From Mageeibacillus sp. UBA5442 (GTDB lineage: Bacteria > Bacillota > Clostridia > Saccharofermentanales > DTU023): DNA of 26,738 nt. The notes below the pieces were generated by a model. The model was given only the letters and a program-made list of their open reading frames with translations, had not been told where the DNA came from and searched no databases. The first letter of the stretch is position 1, and each line of letters starts with the position of its first letter. Positions 6,772 through 14,998 of the stretch are shown piece after piece. Location of the stretch: contig DIRG01000083.1 in the NCBI GenBank assembly GCA_002427475.1, positions 1 to 26,738 of the forward strand, in the 5' to 3' direction. The position numbers and the translations under genes are program-made.

Positions 6772-9078
6772 TTACAGGTCCTTCAGCGCCTCTAAAATAC
6801 TGTTCTCCGACAGGTCTCCCGGCATTTGGAAGGCAGAATGCGGCGAGAGCGAATAGGGCAAGACCTGTGCACCCTCGGGCATGGGTTGCCGCTTAAACTG
6901 GCTGCGAACAAAGCGTTTAACAAATCTGATCAACTCGTTTTTCAACTCATCAGGATCAGTATTAGTAAAAACCTTACAGGCCATTTCGTACACTTCTTTA
7001 GGAGGCCTGCCGTCATAGATCAGATAAAAGAGGAAAAAATCATTGTGTTCATAGGGGCCGATAATTTGCTCGGTTTTTTGAGAGATCTCACCGCTCTCCT
7101 CGGGCGGCAGCAACTCAGGCGACACCGGACGAGAAATAATCTCTCTTAAGAGGTTCGCCATCGGCTTCTGCTTACTTTCATTCAAATAGAAGAAATCAGA
7201 TAAGTAGGCGGAGTGCGGTCTAGTCGTCAGCAAATCTTCCGCGAAAATGTCCAGCATGATGCGTGCTAAGGTCTTCGGTACGGAATGATTCACACTATAC
7301 ATGGACATCTGATCGCCGTTATAAGTACAAAAACCCAAGGCCAGCTCGGACAAATCGCCTGTACCGACAACAATGCCCCTTTTCATATTTGCCAAATCCA
7401 TCAAAATCTGCGTGCGCTCACGAGCTTGCGCATTCTCATACGTATTATCAAGAGAACCGTCATGCCCAATATCGCGCAGATGCAGCTCAACGGCTTCGCC
7501 GATATCAATTGTCATCAGATCACAAGCGCTAGATTCGGCTAATGCTTCAGAGATAGCCACAGAGCGGGGTGAGGATCCGGGACCCGGCATGGAAACGGCC
7601 AAAATATCACTTGCAGGACGTTCGAGTAGGCCGCAGGCTCTAAGACAAACCAATAGAGCCAGAGTCGAATCCAGCCCTCCGGATAGACCCAAAACTGCTC
7701 TTGCATCCAAGTGGTCTAAGCGAGCAGCCAGACCTCGTGCTTGCAAATCCAAAACCTGATAGCAAAACTCCTGCCATTGCTTGCGTTCGGGTGGCAAAAA
7801 AGGAAACTCTCTAACCTCAAGAACATCCTCAGGCTGAGCTAGAGTCACAAGCGGCTCGTCAACCACGTTGGGAGCGAAGATTTTTTCTAAATCAAGTTCA
7901 GCCACCGTCAGACCCGTCTCAAAAGCCTCGCCTTCAGCCAACAAATTGCCGTTGGCACAGATTAAACGATGTCCTGCGTAGACATGCTGCGAGCTGGATT
8001 CTCTGGCCCCCGCAGCGGCATAGACGATCACGGCTTCTTCTCTGGCGGAGCGCTCTAGCAAAGCAGAACGCAGCTGACGATAATGCAAGGGATATTCTGG
8101 TCTAGCGTCGCTGATTGCAAGAAGCGGGACAGTCGCTTGCCCCAGCTCGTACAGCGGCTCGCTGACATCTCCTCTGCCAGGCAAGCTGTGACCGGCATCC
8201 GATAGATAACGCATATCTCCGGCAGCAAAAGGCTCGAAAGCTGCAGGAATCTCAGCGAATACGGATAAACCTGACACCACGTCGCTAGATTTTAGAAAAT
8301 TAAAGGAATAGCGCAGAATGTGTTCAGGTATGAAATCTAGAGGGGACAAATCACAAGAAAAACTGATATCTTCTTCATTCTCACTTGTCTCCGGCTCGGC
8401 CATCTCATTTAGAATTCCATTAAGATCCCGCGTCACCAGAGGGCATCTACTGCCCTTCTTGTTGATCATCTGCCACCAAGCGGATTCCCTCTCCTGTGCC
8501 GGCACATCTTTATGAAAAGCGGGATCATCAATCAAGAGCTCATAAGACTGATCGTAAAGATTTCGAATTTCAGACGCAGGAGTAAACCAACGCCGCTCAG
8601 CGCTGCTAAGGCTTTCCGCCGGGTACATGCCCACGATTTCTCCCTGGAAAAGATAGGCAGTTACTTTGAGCAAATGACCGTCGAATTGCAGCGGCAAAGA
8701 CAGGCAGATCAGCATTTCCACGTCTTCGCTCTCTAGCAAAATCCTGCCCAAGCCTTTCAGCACGGTATCTTTGAGCGCACGTTGAAACAAAAGGTCGCCA
8801 CAGGTAGCCCCACAAAGCACTAATTCCGGGAAGACGATCACATCGACTTGCTGTTCCTCCGCCTCGGCCAGCAAGCTGCAGACAGCAGCAGTATTGCTTT
8901 CCACGTCACCGGGCACAACTAACGGCGTCGCAGCCGCTACGCGCAAGCCGGCACACATGTCCCAGGCCCGCGTTTCGCTTTGTGCCTCAAAGGATACATC
9001 TTTGACAGCAGCAAAATCGCCGTCAAAGCTGCGCTCCAGCGTTGCATGGTTTAAGTTGAATTCCTGTATTCCCGGCAT
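6772..9078 (-). CDS. nadE: NAD+ synthetase, two-domain type, with apparently degenerate glutaminase domain
   Basis: Makes NAD+ from nicotinic acid adenine dinucleotide, ATP and ammonia; the two-domain form normally takes ammonia from glutamine. The C-terminal synthetase domain looks intact: SGGLDST P-loop (466-472), GTGDLSELALGFCTYNGD, the VPKT motif and GPYEHNDFFLFY. The N-terminal nitrilase-like domain (about 45-400) keeps Glu85 in FPELVL, but the expected catalytic Lys, 69 residues later as in the Mycobacterium tuberculosis enzyme, is Ala154 (YPAESL), and the VEICED-type cysteine segment reads SVFAEIPAA, with Ala275 at the likely Cys position. An extra segment of about 65 residues lies between them. 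The protein (768 residues) is about 90 longer than usual. GAGG stands 7 bases before the ATG. It follows pepP by 9 bases, probably as one operon. Confidence 0.92.
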   Translation of the reverse strand: MPGIQEFNLNHATLERSFDGDFAAVKDVSFEAQSETRAWDMCAGLRVAAATPLVVPGDVESNTAAVCSLLAEAEEQQVDVIVFPELVLCGATCGDLLFQRALKDTVLKGLGRILLESEDVEMLICLSLPLQFDGHLLKVTAYLFQGEIVGMYPAESLSSAERRWFTPASEIRNLYDQSYELLIDDPAFHKDVPAQERESAWWQMINKKGSRCPLVTRDLNGILNEMAEPETSENEEDISFSCDLSPLDFIPEHILRYSFNFLKSSDVVSGLSVFAEIPAAFEPFAAGDMRYLSDAGHSLPGRGDVSEPLYELGQATVPLLAISDARPEYPLHYRQLRSALLERSAREEAVIVYAAAGARESSSQHVYAGHRLICANGNLLAEGEAFETGLTVAELDLEKIFAPNVVDEPLVTLAQPEDVLEVREFPFLPPERKQWQEFCYQVLDLQARGLAARLDHLDARAVLGLSGGLDSTLALLVCLRACGLLERPASDILAVSMPGPGSSPRSVAISEALAESSACDLMTIDIGEAVELHLRDIGHDGSLDNTYENAQARERTQILMDLANMKRGIVVGTGDLSELALGFCTYNGDQMSMYSVNHSVPKTLARIMLDIFAEDLLTTRPHSAYLSDFFYLNESKQKPMANLLREIISRPVSPELLPPEESGEISQKTEQIIGPYEHNDFFLFYLIYDGRPPKEVYEMACKVFTNTDPDELKNELIRFVKRFVRSQFKRQPMPEGAQVLPYSLSPHSAFQMPGDLSENSILEALKDL

Positions 9079-9087
9079 ATTAATACC

Positions 9088-10887
9088 TCAATTGGAGAGG
9101 GCTTCAGTTGCCTCTAGCACATACTCCTTAACAAGCTCGTCATCGATTCGCGGCAAGAGGGTCTCTCGCACCTGCGTATGATAGTCATTTAGCCACATCA
9201 ATTCAGCAGTGCTCATCTTATCCACCAAGATAGCGTCGCGGTCGAAGGGCACGAAGGTAAAGGGCTTAAAGCTATAAAAAATATCAGCCTGCGTATTCAA
9301 TTCCATCTCAGCGGGGACTACGATATAGTCGTTTTCTAAACGCACACCCAGCTCACCTTCAAGATAGACACCGGGCTCTATCGTAATAACCATGCCAGGT
9401 TCAAAGATTTGCCCGCCGTGTTCGACACTACCCGTCAGGCGCTGAGGACCTTCGTGCACGCCGCCGACAAAGCCGACGCCATGGCCGGTGCCACACTTGT
9501 AATCAAAGTTTTCCCGCCAGACAACACTGCGTGCAACCGCATCCAAAGCAACTCCGCTCGTACCTTTCAAGAAAGGCAGCGAAGCCAGTGCGATATGTGA
9601 ACGCAAGGTCAACGTGTAGGCCTCTTTTTCGGCCTGAGTTAATTCTCCTAAGGCGATTGTCCGCGTGATGTCGGTCGTTCCGTCCCACATTTGCGCGCCG
9701 CAGTCGATCAGGTAAAGCCCGCGCGCCTCCAGCTGCGCATAATCTTCTGCGCTCGCCTGATAGTGCATCATGGCAGCATTGGCGCCATAGGCTGAAATGG
9801 AGGCAAAGCTCTCCCCGACATAAAGAGGATCTTGCCTGCGCAAGCGTTCCAGCTCAGCTGTAACGGAATATTCGTTGTGGCCCAGCTCAACTGCCTTATG
9901 CTTCACAAAGTACAAATATGATGTCACGTAGACGCTGTCACGAATACCTGCTTCCAGCTGTGCCTCCTGCTGCTGCTCGTTGAGCTTCGCTTTCAGCAGA
10001 TGCGGATAATCGCTTTTAGTAATAATTTTGCTCTGCTTCGGCAATGAGTCCACCAGGCTACGGCTGACCCGAGTGCGATCCAGCACGATTCGCTCAGCTT
10101 TTAAATCGCTCAAAGCGCTATAAACAGTCTCGTAAGGAGCCAAGGTAACGCCTTCCTCGGCCAGCGCAGCGGCGAGGCCATCCTCCAGATTATCCAAGTT
10201 AATGAAAAGCGTAGCTTTTTCTTTTTCAATCAAGGCAAAGGATAAGGTCACCGGATTGCCGGGAACATCCTCCCCCCGAATATTCATCAGCCACATGATG
10301 TCATCCAGGCCGACAAAAAAGGCTGCATCTGCCTGATCTCTCGACATCAAGCTGCGGATTTCACTTAGCTTGTCCGCCGTGGATTGCCCAGCATATTTCA
10401 GCGGATGCAAGCGCACCTTACCCTGCGGTAAGGCCGGGCGGTCTTCCCAGATCTCATCAATCAAGTCAAGCTTAGTAATCAAGGAAATGTCTTTCCTGCT
10501 CAGCTGGAGAGCCATGCGACCTATTTCGCTGTCAGAGTGAAGCTCGCCGGCAATAGCCAATTTCGACGACTGCGGCATATTATTGATCAGCCAATCCAAC
10601 ACTTTCGGCACCCCGGGAGCACCCTGCTTCATGAGGATGATTTCACTGCCCTCGAGATCTTTAGCGGCCTGGATGTGATAACGTCCGTCGGCCCACAGCA
10701 AAGCCTCTTTCATGGTCACAACCAACGTGCCGGCAGAGCCTTCAAACCCGGACATATAAGCGCGCGTACGGAAATGGTCCGCGATATATTCCGAATTATG
10801 TGGATCGCTCGTGCCGATATAGTAAGCGTAGAGATCGTTTGCTTGCATCAACTTGCGTAAGGCGGAGATTTTTTCATTAACTGTCAT
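9088..10887 (-). CDS. Xaa-Pro aminopeptidase (aminopeptidase P, M24B), long form
   Basis: Removes the N-terminal residue from peptides with proline in second position; a cytosolic dimetal enzyme. Two creatinase-N-like domains (about 1-310) precede an M24 pita-bread domain. The five metal ligands are recognisable: Asp395 and Asp406 (LIDCG and GTTDITRT, 11 apart), His469 (GTGHGVGF), then Glu in TIEPGVY and Glu in VRLEND. The HEGP motif after the His is present. The 599-residue, three-domain form is the one shared with eukaryotic APP1 and many Clostridia rather than the 440-residue E. coli PepP. The frame opens at a GTG (10896), but the ATG at 10887 has AGAG at a better distance and is chosen. 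nadE follows after 9 bases. Confidence 0.92.
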   Translation of the reverse strand: MTVNEKISALRKLMQANDLYAYYIGTSDPHNSEYIADHFRTRAYMSGFEGSAGTLVVTMKEALLWADGRYHIQAAKDLEGSEIILMKQGAPGVPKVLDWLINNMPQSSKLAIAGELHSDSEIGRMALQLSRKDISLITKLDLIDEIWEDRPALPQGKVRLHPLKYAGQSTADKLSEIRSLMSRDQADAAFFVGLDDIMWLMNIRGEDVPGNPVTLSFALIEKEKATLFINLDNLEDGLAAALAEEGVTLAPYETVYSALSDLKAERIVLDRTRVSRSLVDSLPKQSKIITKSDYPHLLKAKLNEQQQEAQLEAGIRDSVYVTSYLYFVKHKAVELGHNEYSVTAELERLRRQDPLYVGESFASISAYGANAAMMHYQASAEDYAQLEARGLYLIDCGAQMWDGTTDITRTIALGELTQAEKEAYTLTLRSHIALASLPFLKGTSGVALDAVARSVVWRENFDYKCGTGHGVGFVGGVHEGPQRLTGSVEHGGQIFEPGMVITIEPGVYLEGELGVRLENDYIVVPAEMELNTQADIFYSFKPFTFVPFDRDAILVDKMSTAELMWLNDYHTQVRETLLPRIDDELVKEYVLEATEALSN

Positions 10888-10983
10888 ATATTTCACTCTT
10901 TCTAAAAGATAGCTTTTGAGAATATCATTATTCTACAGCATTGGATATAAAGCGGTATCTTATCTGCATCTTGCGGCAGCAAT

Positions 10984-11559
10984 CTATTCGCTGCGCTGCC
11001 ATTTCATTTCCGTGCCCGAAGCATCGAAGCGCTTGCGTTTAGCAGTGATAGAGTCGATTTTTAGGGAAAAAACGGCCAGCCGTTTCCGACTGAAGTCTAA
11101 TGCCGCCTCAAAAAAGTCCATTTTGTCCGGCGTATACTTCTCGCAGATGGCGCGCATGGCAAAGTTGAATTTTTCAGGATTTTCTTCGTGATCAATTTCC
11201 TCCACCCGCCCACTCACGATGGCCGAAGAAAACTCCGTTGTGAATACTTTGCTGACGAAATCCCTCAATTGTCCCTGCTCAGCCAATTCTCGCAGTTCTT
11301 CGTCACTGAATAAATCCGGAACCTGAACACGATCGACAAAGACGATGCGAGCCTTTGGGCTGTTTTGCAGGATTTCGAATTTATTCCCGCCCCTGGCAGA
11401 GTGGAAAAACAGTTCATCTTCTCTGCGCACAATTGATAGAGGAATTGAATAGGGCAGATCAGGATGCTTGGGATCATTTACAGACAATGTTCCGAAAGCG
11501 GAACGATCTATTACAGATAGGCCGTATTCGCGAGACATTTCGCGGTCTTTTCTTCTCAT
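10984..11559 (-). CDS. Pyridoxamine 5'-phosphate oxidase-like flavin split-barrel protein
   Basis: A 191-residue protein of the FMN-binding split-barrel family, the group that includes NimA-type nitroimidazole reductases. Supporting features are the N-terminal helix followed by GTLSVND (23-29), PYSIPLSIV (36-44), the LFFHSARGGNKFEIL segment (50-64), where a small-residue and basic loop would hold the flavin phosphate, and a C-terminal beta region. The substrate cannot be told from the sequence; haem, flavin or nitro compounds are possible in this family. GGGGG about 7 bases before the ATG supports the start at 11559. It has its own promoter (11603-11630), divergent from that of the nucleoside hydrolase. 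pepP lies 96 bases downstream and may be partly co-transcribed. Confidence 0.8.
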   Translation of the reverse strand: MRRKDREMSREYGLSVIDRSAFGTLSVNDPKHPDLPYSIPLSIVRREDELFFHSARGGNKFEILQNSPKARIVFVDRVQVPDLFSDEELRELAEQGQLRDFVSKVFTTEFSSAIVSGRVEEIDHEENPEKFNFAMRAICEKYTPDKMDFFEAALDFSRKRLAVFSLKIDSITAKRKRFDASGTEMKWQRSE

Positions 11560-11602
11560 AACTTACCCCCGAACAAAGAACACTCTATTTCTCTAATTCT
11601 AA

Positions 11603-11630
11603 CTTATAATAGAATTTGCTTAAATCACAA
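11603..11630 (-). promoter_or_regulatory. Promoter of the flavin split-barrel gene
   Basis: On the minus strand, TTGTGA (11625-11630), 16 bases, TATAAG (11603-11608). It points toward the gene starting at 11559 and is back-to-back with the plus-strand promoter at 11635-11662. Confidence 0.5.
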
Positions 11631-11634
11631 AAAA

Positions 11635-11662
11635 TTGAGAAGCTTAACATGTAAAGGATAAT
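11635..11662 (+). promoter_or_regulatory. Promoter of the nucleoside hydrolase gene
   Basis: TTGAGA (11635-11640), 16 bases, GATAAT (11657-11662), each one mismatch from consensus or close to it. It lies 35 bases before the nucleoside hydrolase start. The two divergent promoters in this gap are separated by only four bases, so one regulator could act on both. Confidence 0.6.
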
Positions 11663-11697
11663 AAAATTTTCTGACTCAATGAAAGAGGTGGATTTTA

Positions 11698-12660
11698 ATG
11701 GCTATACCCGTAATTTTAGATGTGGACCCCGGATCGGATGATGCAGTCGCGATGATGCTGGCAATCAAATCGGATCTTATTGACCTCAAAGCCGTGTGTA
11801 CGGTCGCAGGCAACAAGTCAATCGAACACACAACGGAGAACGCTCTGCGTCTTATCCAAAAAATGAATGTAGATGTCCCGGTTTATAAAGGTTGTGGACG
11901 CCCCGTGTTTATGCACCTGCTGGACCTGCCCGAACCTGCTAACAACAAAATTGATATCGAGCGCGACGGCCAAACGATTCAAATGCATGATGACTATTTG
12001 AAGCTGGAACCTGCGACGACCGAGCATGAAAGTGTGCCGGCAGCGGCTTTTTACGTTCAATACCTGCGCGAGGCTACGGAGCCTGTGACCATTATTTTGA
12101 CCGGCCCGGTCAGCAACTTGGCTCTGGCTTTGATGCTGGACGCTTCGATAGTGAAAAACATTTCAGAAGTCATCATAATGGGTGGAGGCGACGCCCTTTC
12201 CAACATTACTTCCTCTGCGGAGGCTAATATTTATCACGATCCGCATGCCTTGGCTTGGATTTTGAATAGCGGAGTCAGACTTACGATGGTGCCTTTAGAT
12301 GCAACGCATATGGCTCCTGTCACAGCTGAAACCTGTCGTGAGCTACGGGAGATTAATACCTTCTCCACCGTATTTGCCGCTGATTTAGTCGAACAGAGAA
12401 TGCAGGTCTATACTGAAACGGATTCTTTCGTCGATGAGGCTCCTGTTCACGATGCTTTAGCTGTCTGTGCACTTATCAATCCGGATGTATTGACCGATTG
12501 CCCCAGAGTGCATATGGATGTTGAAACCATGCCGGGCAAAGCATTCGGCCAGACTATCGTAGATCATCGCCTGCAAGCGGATGATTTGAACTGTTTCTTT
12601 GCCTTGGGGGCCGACAAGACCTTATTCAACGAAATGCTAAAGGATATTCTAGCCCGCTAG
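11698..12660 (+). CDS. Inosine-uridine preferring nucleoside hydrolase family protein
   Basis: Hydrolyses the N-glycosidic bond of ribonucleosides, releasing base and ribose for salvage. The calcium-binding signature DVDPGSDDA is at residues 8-16, with Asp10, Asp14 and Asp15 as expected ligands. Other family marks are GPVSNLAL (the GPLTNLA-type strand end), IIMGGGD, AEANIYHDPHA (like EFNxxxDPEA), and PVHDALAV near residue 240, which supplies the catalytic His and the last calcium-ligand Asp. The 320-residue length fits. AGAGG precedes the ATG by about 9 bases. Substrate preference (purine, pyrimidine or both) cannot be decided. It is followed by a short-chain dehydrogenase after 57 bases, with a palindrome between them. 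Confidence 0.92.
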   Translation: MAIPVILDVDPGSDDAVAMMLAIKSDLIDLKAVCTVAGNKSIEHTTENALRLIQKMNVDVPVYKGCGRPVFMHLLDLPEPANNKIDIERDGQTIQMHDDYLKLEPATTEHESVPAAAFYVQYLREATEPVTIILTGPVSNLALALMLDASIVKNISEVIIMGGGDALSNITSSAEANIYHDPHALAWILNSGVRLTMVPLDATHMAPVTAETCRELREINTFSTVFAADLVEQRMQVYTETDSFVDEAPVHDALAVCALINPDVLTDCPRVHMDVETMPGKAFGQTIVDHRLQADDLNCFFALGADKTLFNEMLKDILAR

Positions 12661-12680
12661 ACATTTTGACAATTCACATA

Positions 12681-12695
12681 TCGTGCCAGGCACGA
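12681..12695. repeat. Perfect 7-1-7 palindrome between the hydrolase and dehydrogenase genes
   Basis: TCGTGCC-A-GGCACGA, 23 bases before the dehydrogenase start. The centre leaves too small a loop for a good terminator and no T-run follows, so an operator is more likely than a terminator. No regulator in the window is an obvious partner. Confidence 0.5.
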
Positions 12696-12717
12696 AATAT
12701 GATTAAGAAGAATAAAT

Positions 12718-13485
12718 ATGGATACGAGAAGCGAAATGAAAAAGACTGTATTAATTACCGGCGGCGCGAAAGGAATCGGTGCTGCTGTTTCGAGGAAGCT
12801 AGCGAGTGAAGGCTACCATGTCTTCATCAACTACTTCCGCTCGCATGATGAGGCCCACGCTCTGCAGGAAGAGATAGTCGCAGCCGGCGGTACGGCGGAT
12901 CTTTTCCCGGCGGACATCACCTCACAGACGGACGTTAGGAAGATGATGGCTGAGGTCATACTGCTCAGCGATAATAAGCTTGATGTTTTAGTTAATAACG
13001 CCGGAATTGCCCAATGGGGCTTATTGACGACGACGGAAGAGGAGGTCTGGGAGCGAATACTCTCAGTGAACCTGACCTCCGCCTATCGCCTGTGCAGAGC
13101 GGTCCTTCCCTTAATGATCAAACGCGGTTACGGCAATATCCTCAATGTCGCTTCCGTCTGGGGCACTTACGACGGCTGCTCGGAAGCTTCCTGCGAGACT
13201 GCCTATGCGGCAAGCAAGTCCGGCTTAATCGGACTTACCCGCTCGCTCGCTTGTGAAGTTGCACCGGCCGGAATCCGTGTCAACGCAGTCGCACCGGGAG
13301 TGATCAATACCGATATGCTGAAGGACTATAGCGAAGAAGAAATAGCCGCTCTCTGCGACGAGACACCAATGTGTCGCGTCGGAGAAGCACATGAAGTGGC
13401 TGAAGCGGTTTCATTTCTGGTCTCCGACAAGGCCTCCTTTATTACCGGCCAAGTACTCGGCGTTGACGGCGGATTCCGGGGTTAA
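12718..13485 (+). CDS. Short-chain dehydrogenase/reductase, FabG/YmfI-like
   Basis: A 255-residue classical SDR using NAD(P)H. It has the Rossmann glycine motif GGAKGIG (15-21), NNAG after the fourth strand, Ser in NVASVWG, and the catalytic Tyr and Lys in YAASK. The stretch EASCETAYAASK recalls the GASCEVAYSASK-type segment of YmfI-like reductases, which in Bacillus subtilis reduce the 5-aminopentanone modification of elongation factor P. A general 3-oxoacyl-ACP reductase (FabG) role is the alternative; no fatty-acid genes are nearby. Two starts are possible: ATG at 12718 (weak AAGAAG site) or ATG at 12736 (GAGAAG site), the latter giving the usual SDR N-terminus MKKTVLITGG. It converges on the permease gene with 28 bases between. 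Confidence 0.85.
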   Translation: MDTRSEMKKTVLITGGAKGIGAAVSRKLASEGYHVFINYFRSHDEAHALQEEIVAAGGTADLFPADITSQTDVRKMMAEVILLSDNKLDVLVNNAGIAQWGLLTTTEEEVWERILSVNLTSAYRLCRAVLPLMIKRGYGNILNVASVWGTYDGCSEASCETAYAASKSGLIGLTRSLACEVAPAGIRVNAVAPGVINTDMLKDYSEEEIAALCDETPMCRVGEAHEVAEAVSFLVSDKASFITGQVLGVDGGFRG

Positions 13486-13513
13486 TAACTCTCATCTAAA
13501 CCCGAGAGCAAGA

Positions 13514-14998
13514 CTACCACGACACCTCTTTATCAATATGAGGTGAGATCAAGTCAATTCCGGAAATATCTTCTATGGCGCTCCGATGTTTAAGGCTGTA
13601 GACATAAAATGTGCGCACCATCAGCTCGTCGCCCTCGCTATCCAGATAGACCAGCCGCAGATGAGGCTGATTAAAGGTAGCGCGATCCTCATGCAGATCC
13701 GAATGATCCATCTCCAGCCAAGCGTCGGCCATTTCCTTGTGGATAGCCATAATTTCATCGACAGCAGCATCATCTTCAACGGTCTCTTGTGAATAGTTAG
13801 TCACGAGACCAAAGGGGTAGACGAAAATGCTCGGAGAATCAACATACTCTGACTCTTGATAATAGGCTGAAGTTAACTCAATCTTATCTACCTTCGAGCG
13901 GTTGGGCATCTTCCTAGTCAGGTGTGCATCAACTGTCACATTCAAGAAAAAGCTCAGACCCAAAGCCACTGCGAATAAGAGCAGATAAAACACAATGGTT
14001 CGTCCTATTTTCGGCAGACCGTGGAAGCGGATGATTTCCACAATAAAGAGCACCACGAAGGCCACCAGAAAAATAGAAATGAAGGTAATATTCAAGTAGA
14101 ACGGCTCCGACGCATACACAAAAATGTAGTCAAAACTGTTATTCAAAAGAATCAACAAGAGCAATATTCCATAAGTGGCAATTACTGCAGGATAAAAACC
14201 TTTGACCATATAAGTGGTATTCGTGCGCTCCACCTGATGTGTCTTAAACAGCCAGGTGCCAAGGGCCAGCAACGCCAGCGCAATAACGAACCAGATGATA
14301 AGAGACGTCAGGTATTCTCCATTGGCTTCATGTGCGGTGCTCAGAACATAAACACTGTGAAACTCCAGCTTAGTTAAACCATAATTCCCAAACTCTCTGG
14401 CCGGCGTATAGCCGAAAAATCCTGTAGTTGAGCTATTCCAGACAGCCTGAATAGTGCTGGGCACAAAGTGCAGAACTAGGGCATAAACAAAACCATTGAA
14501 CAAGTTAGTGGTGCAGAGTATCGCCAGCAAAGACGGTATCTGCAGTATTACAGAACCTATGATCATTATTCCGGACCAAGTCAGAAATTGCGTGAACGTA
14601 TAAGGCCCGAATTCCAATAGCAAGTAGTTGGGGGTGATAAAGTTCACGATCAAGAAGGCCAAGAAATTACTGATCAGCATCGGTATGATTTGGATCAACC
14701 AGCTGAAAAGGAAATGGGTCAGGAACAATTTTTCTCGCCGAATAGGAAGCGAAAAATATGTGTCCATCTTGTTTTTGTCATAAATAAAGCTATAGATGAT
14801 GAACGGAGTCACTGCTCCTAAAGCCACCATCACGATGGCCAGCGATACCGGAGCATACTCCAGATTACGCAAGGGCTCCTTAGAAATTGATTGAAAGAGC
14901 AAAGAAACCGGGTATGCAATCAAGCTGATTACAAAATACAGTACAGCTATAGCGCGATGCTGTTTCAGAAGATGTCGTAAATATCCTTTAGTTTTCAT
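13514..14998 (-). CDS. ABC-2 type transporter permease of a GntR-regulated ABC operon
   Basis: A 494-residue membrane protein with about nine or ten hydrophobic segments in residues 1-365 and a C-terminal soluble part of about 125 residues (from about 370 to the end), rich in acidic residues. Layout and neighbours match the permeases of YtrA/YtrB-type operons, which in Bacillus subtilis and Staphylococcus respond to cell-wall-active antibiotics or membrane stress. The near-N-terminal DKNKMDTYFSLPIRREKLFLTHF segment resembles the sequence before TM3 in this family. Its ATG overlaps the ATPase gene by 11 bases and is preceded by GGAGG at 9 bases within that gene. The transported substrate is not evident. 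Confidence 0.85.
   Translation of the reverse strand: MKTKGYLRHLLKQHRAIAVLYFVISLIAYPVSLLFQSISKEPLRNLEYAPVSLAIVMVALGAVTPFIIYSFIYDKNKMDTYFSLPIRREKLFLTHFLFSWLIQIIPMLISNFLAFLIVNFITPNYLLLEFGPYTFTQFLTWSGIMIIGSVILQIPSLLAILCTTNLFNGFVYALVLHFVPSTIQAVWNSSTTGFFGYTPAREFGNYGLTKLEFHSVYVLSTAHEANGEYLTSLIIWFVIALALLALGTWLFKTHQVERTNTTYMVKGFYPAVIATYGILLLLILLNNSFDYIFVYASEPFYLNITFISIFLVAFVVLFIVEIIRFHGLPKIGRTIVFYLLLFAVALGLSFFLNVTVDAHLTRKMPNRSKVDKIELTSAYYQESEYVDSPSIFVYPFGLVTNYSQETVEDDAAVDEIMAIHKEMADAWLEMDHSDLHEDRATFNQPHLRLVYLDSEGDELMVRTFYVYSLKHRSAIEDISGIDLISPHIDKEVSW

Noticed and set aside
7373..7759. Plus-strand open frame of 128 codons inside nadE
   Set aside because: Fully antisense to a gene with strong family motifs; its peptide has no recognisable features and no good ribosome site.
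13490..13510. CTCTC...GAGAG hairpin between the convergent SDR and permease genes
   Set aside because: Only a 5-bp stem and no T-run on either strand; not a convincing terminator.
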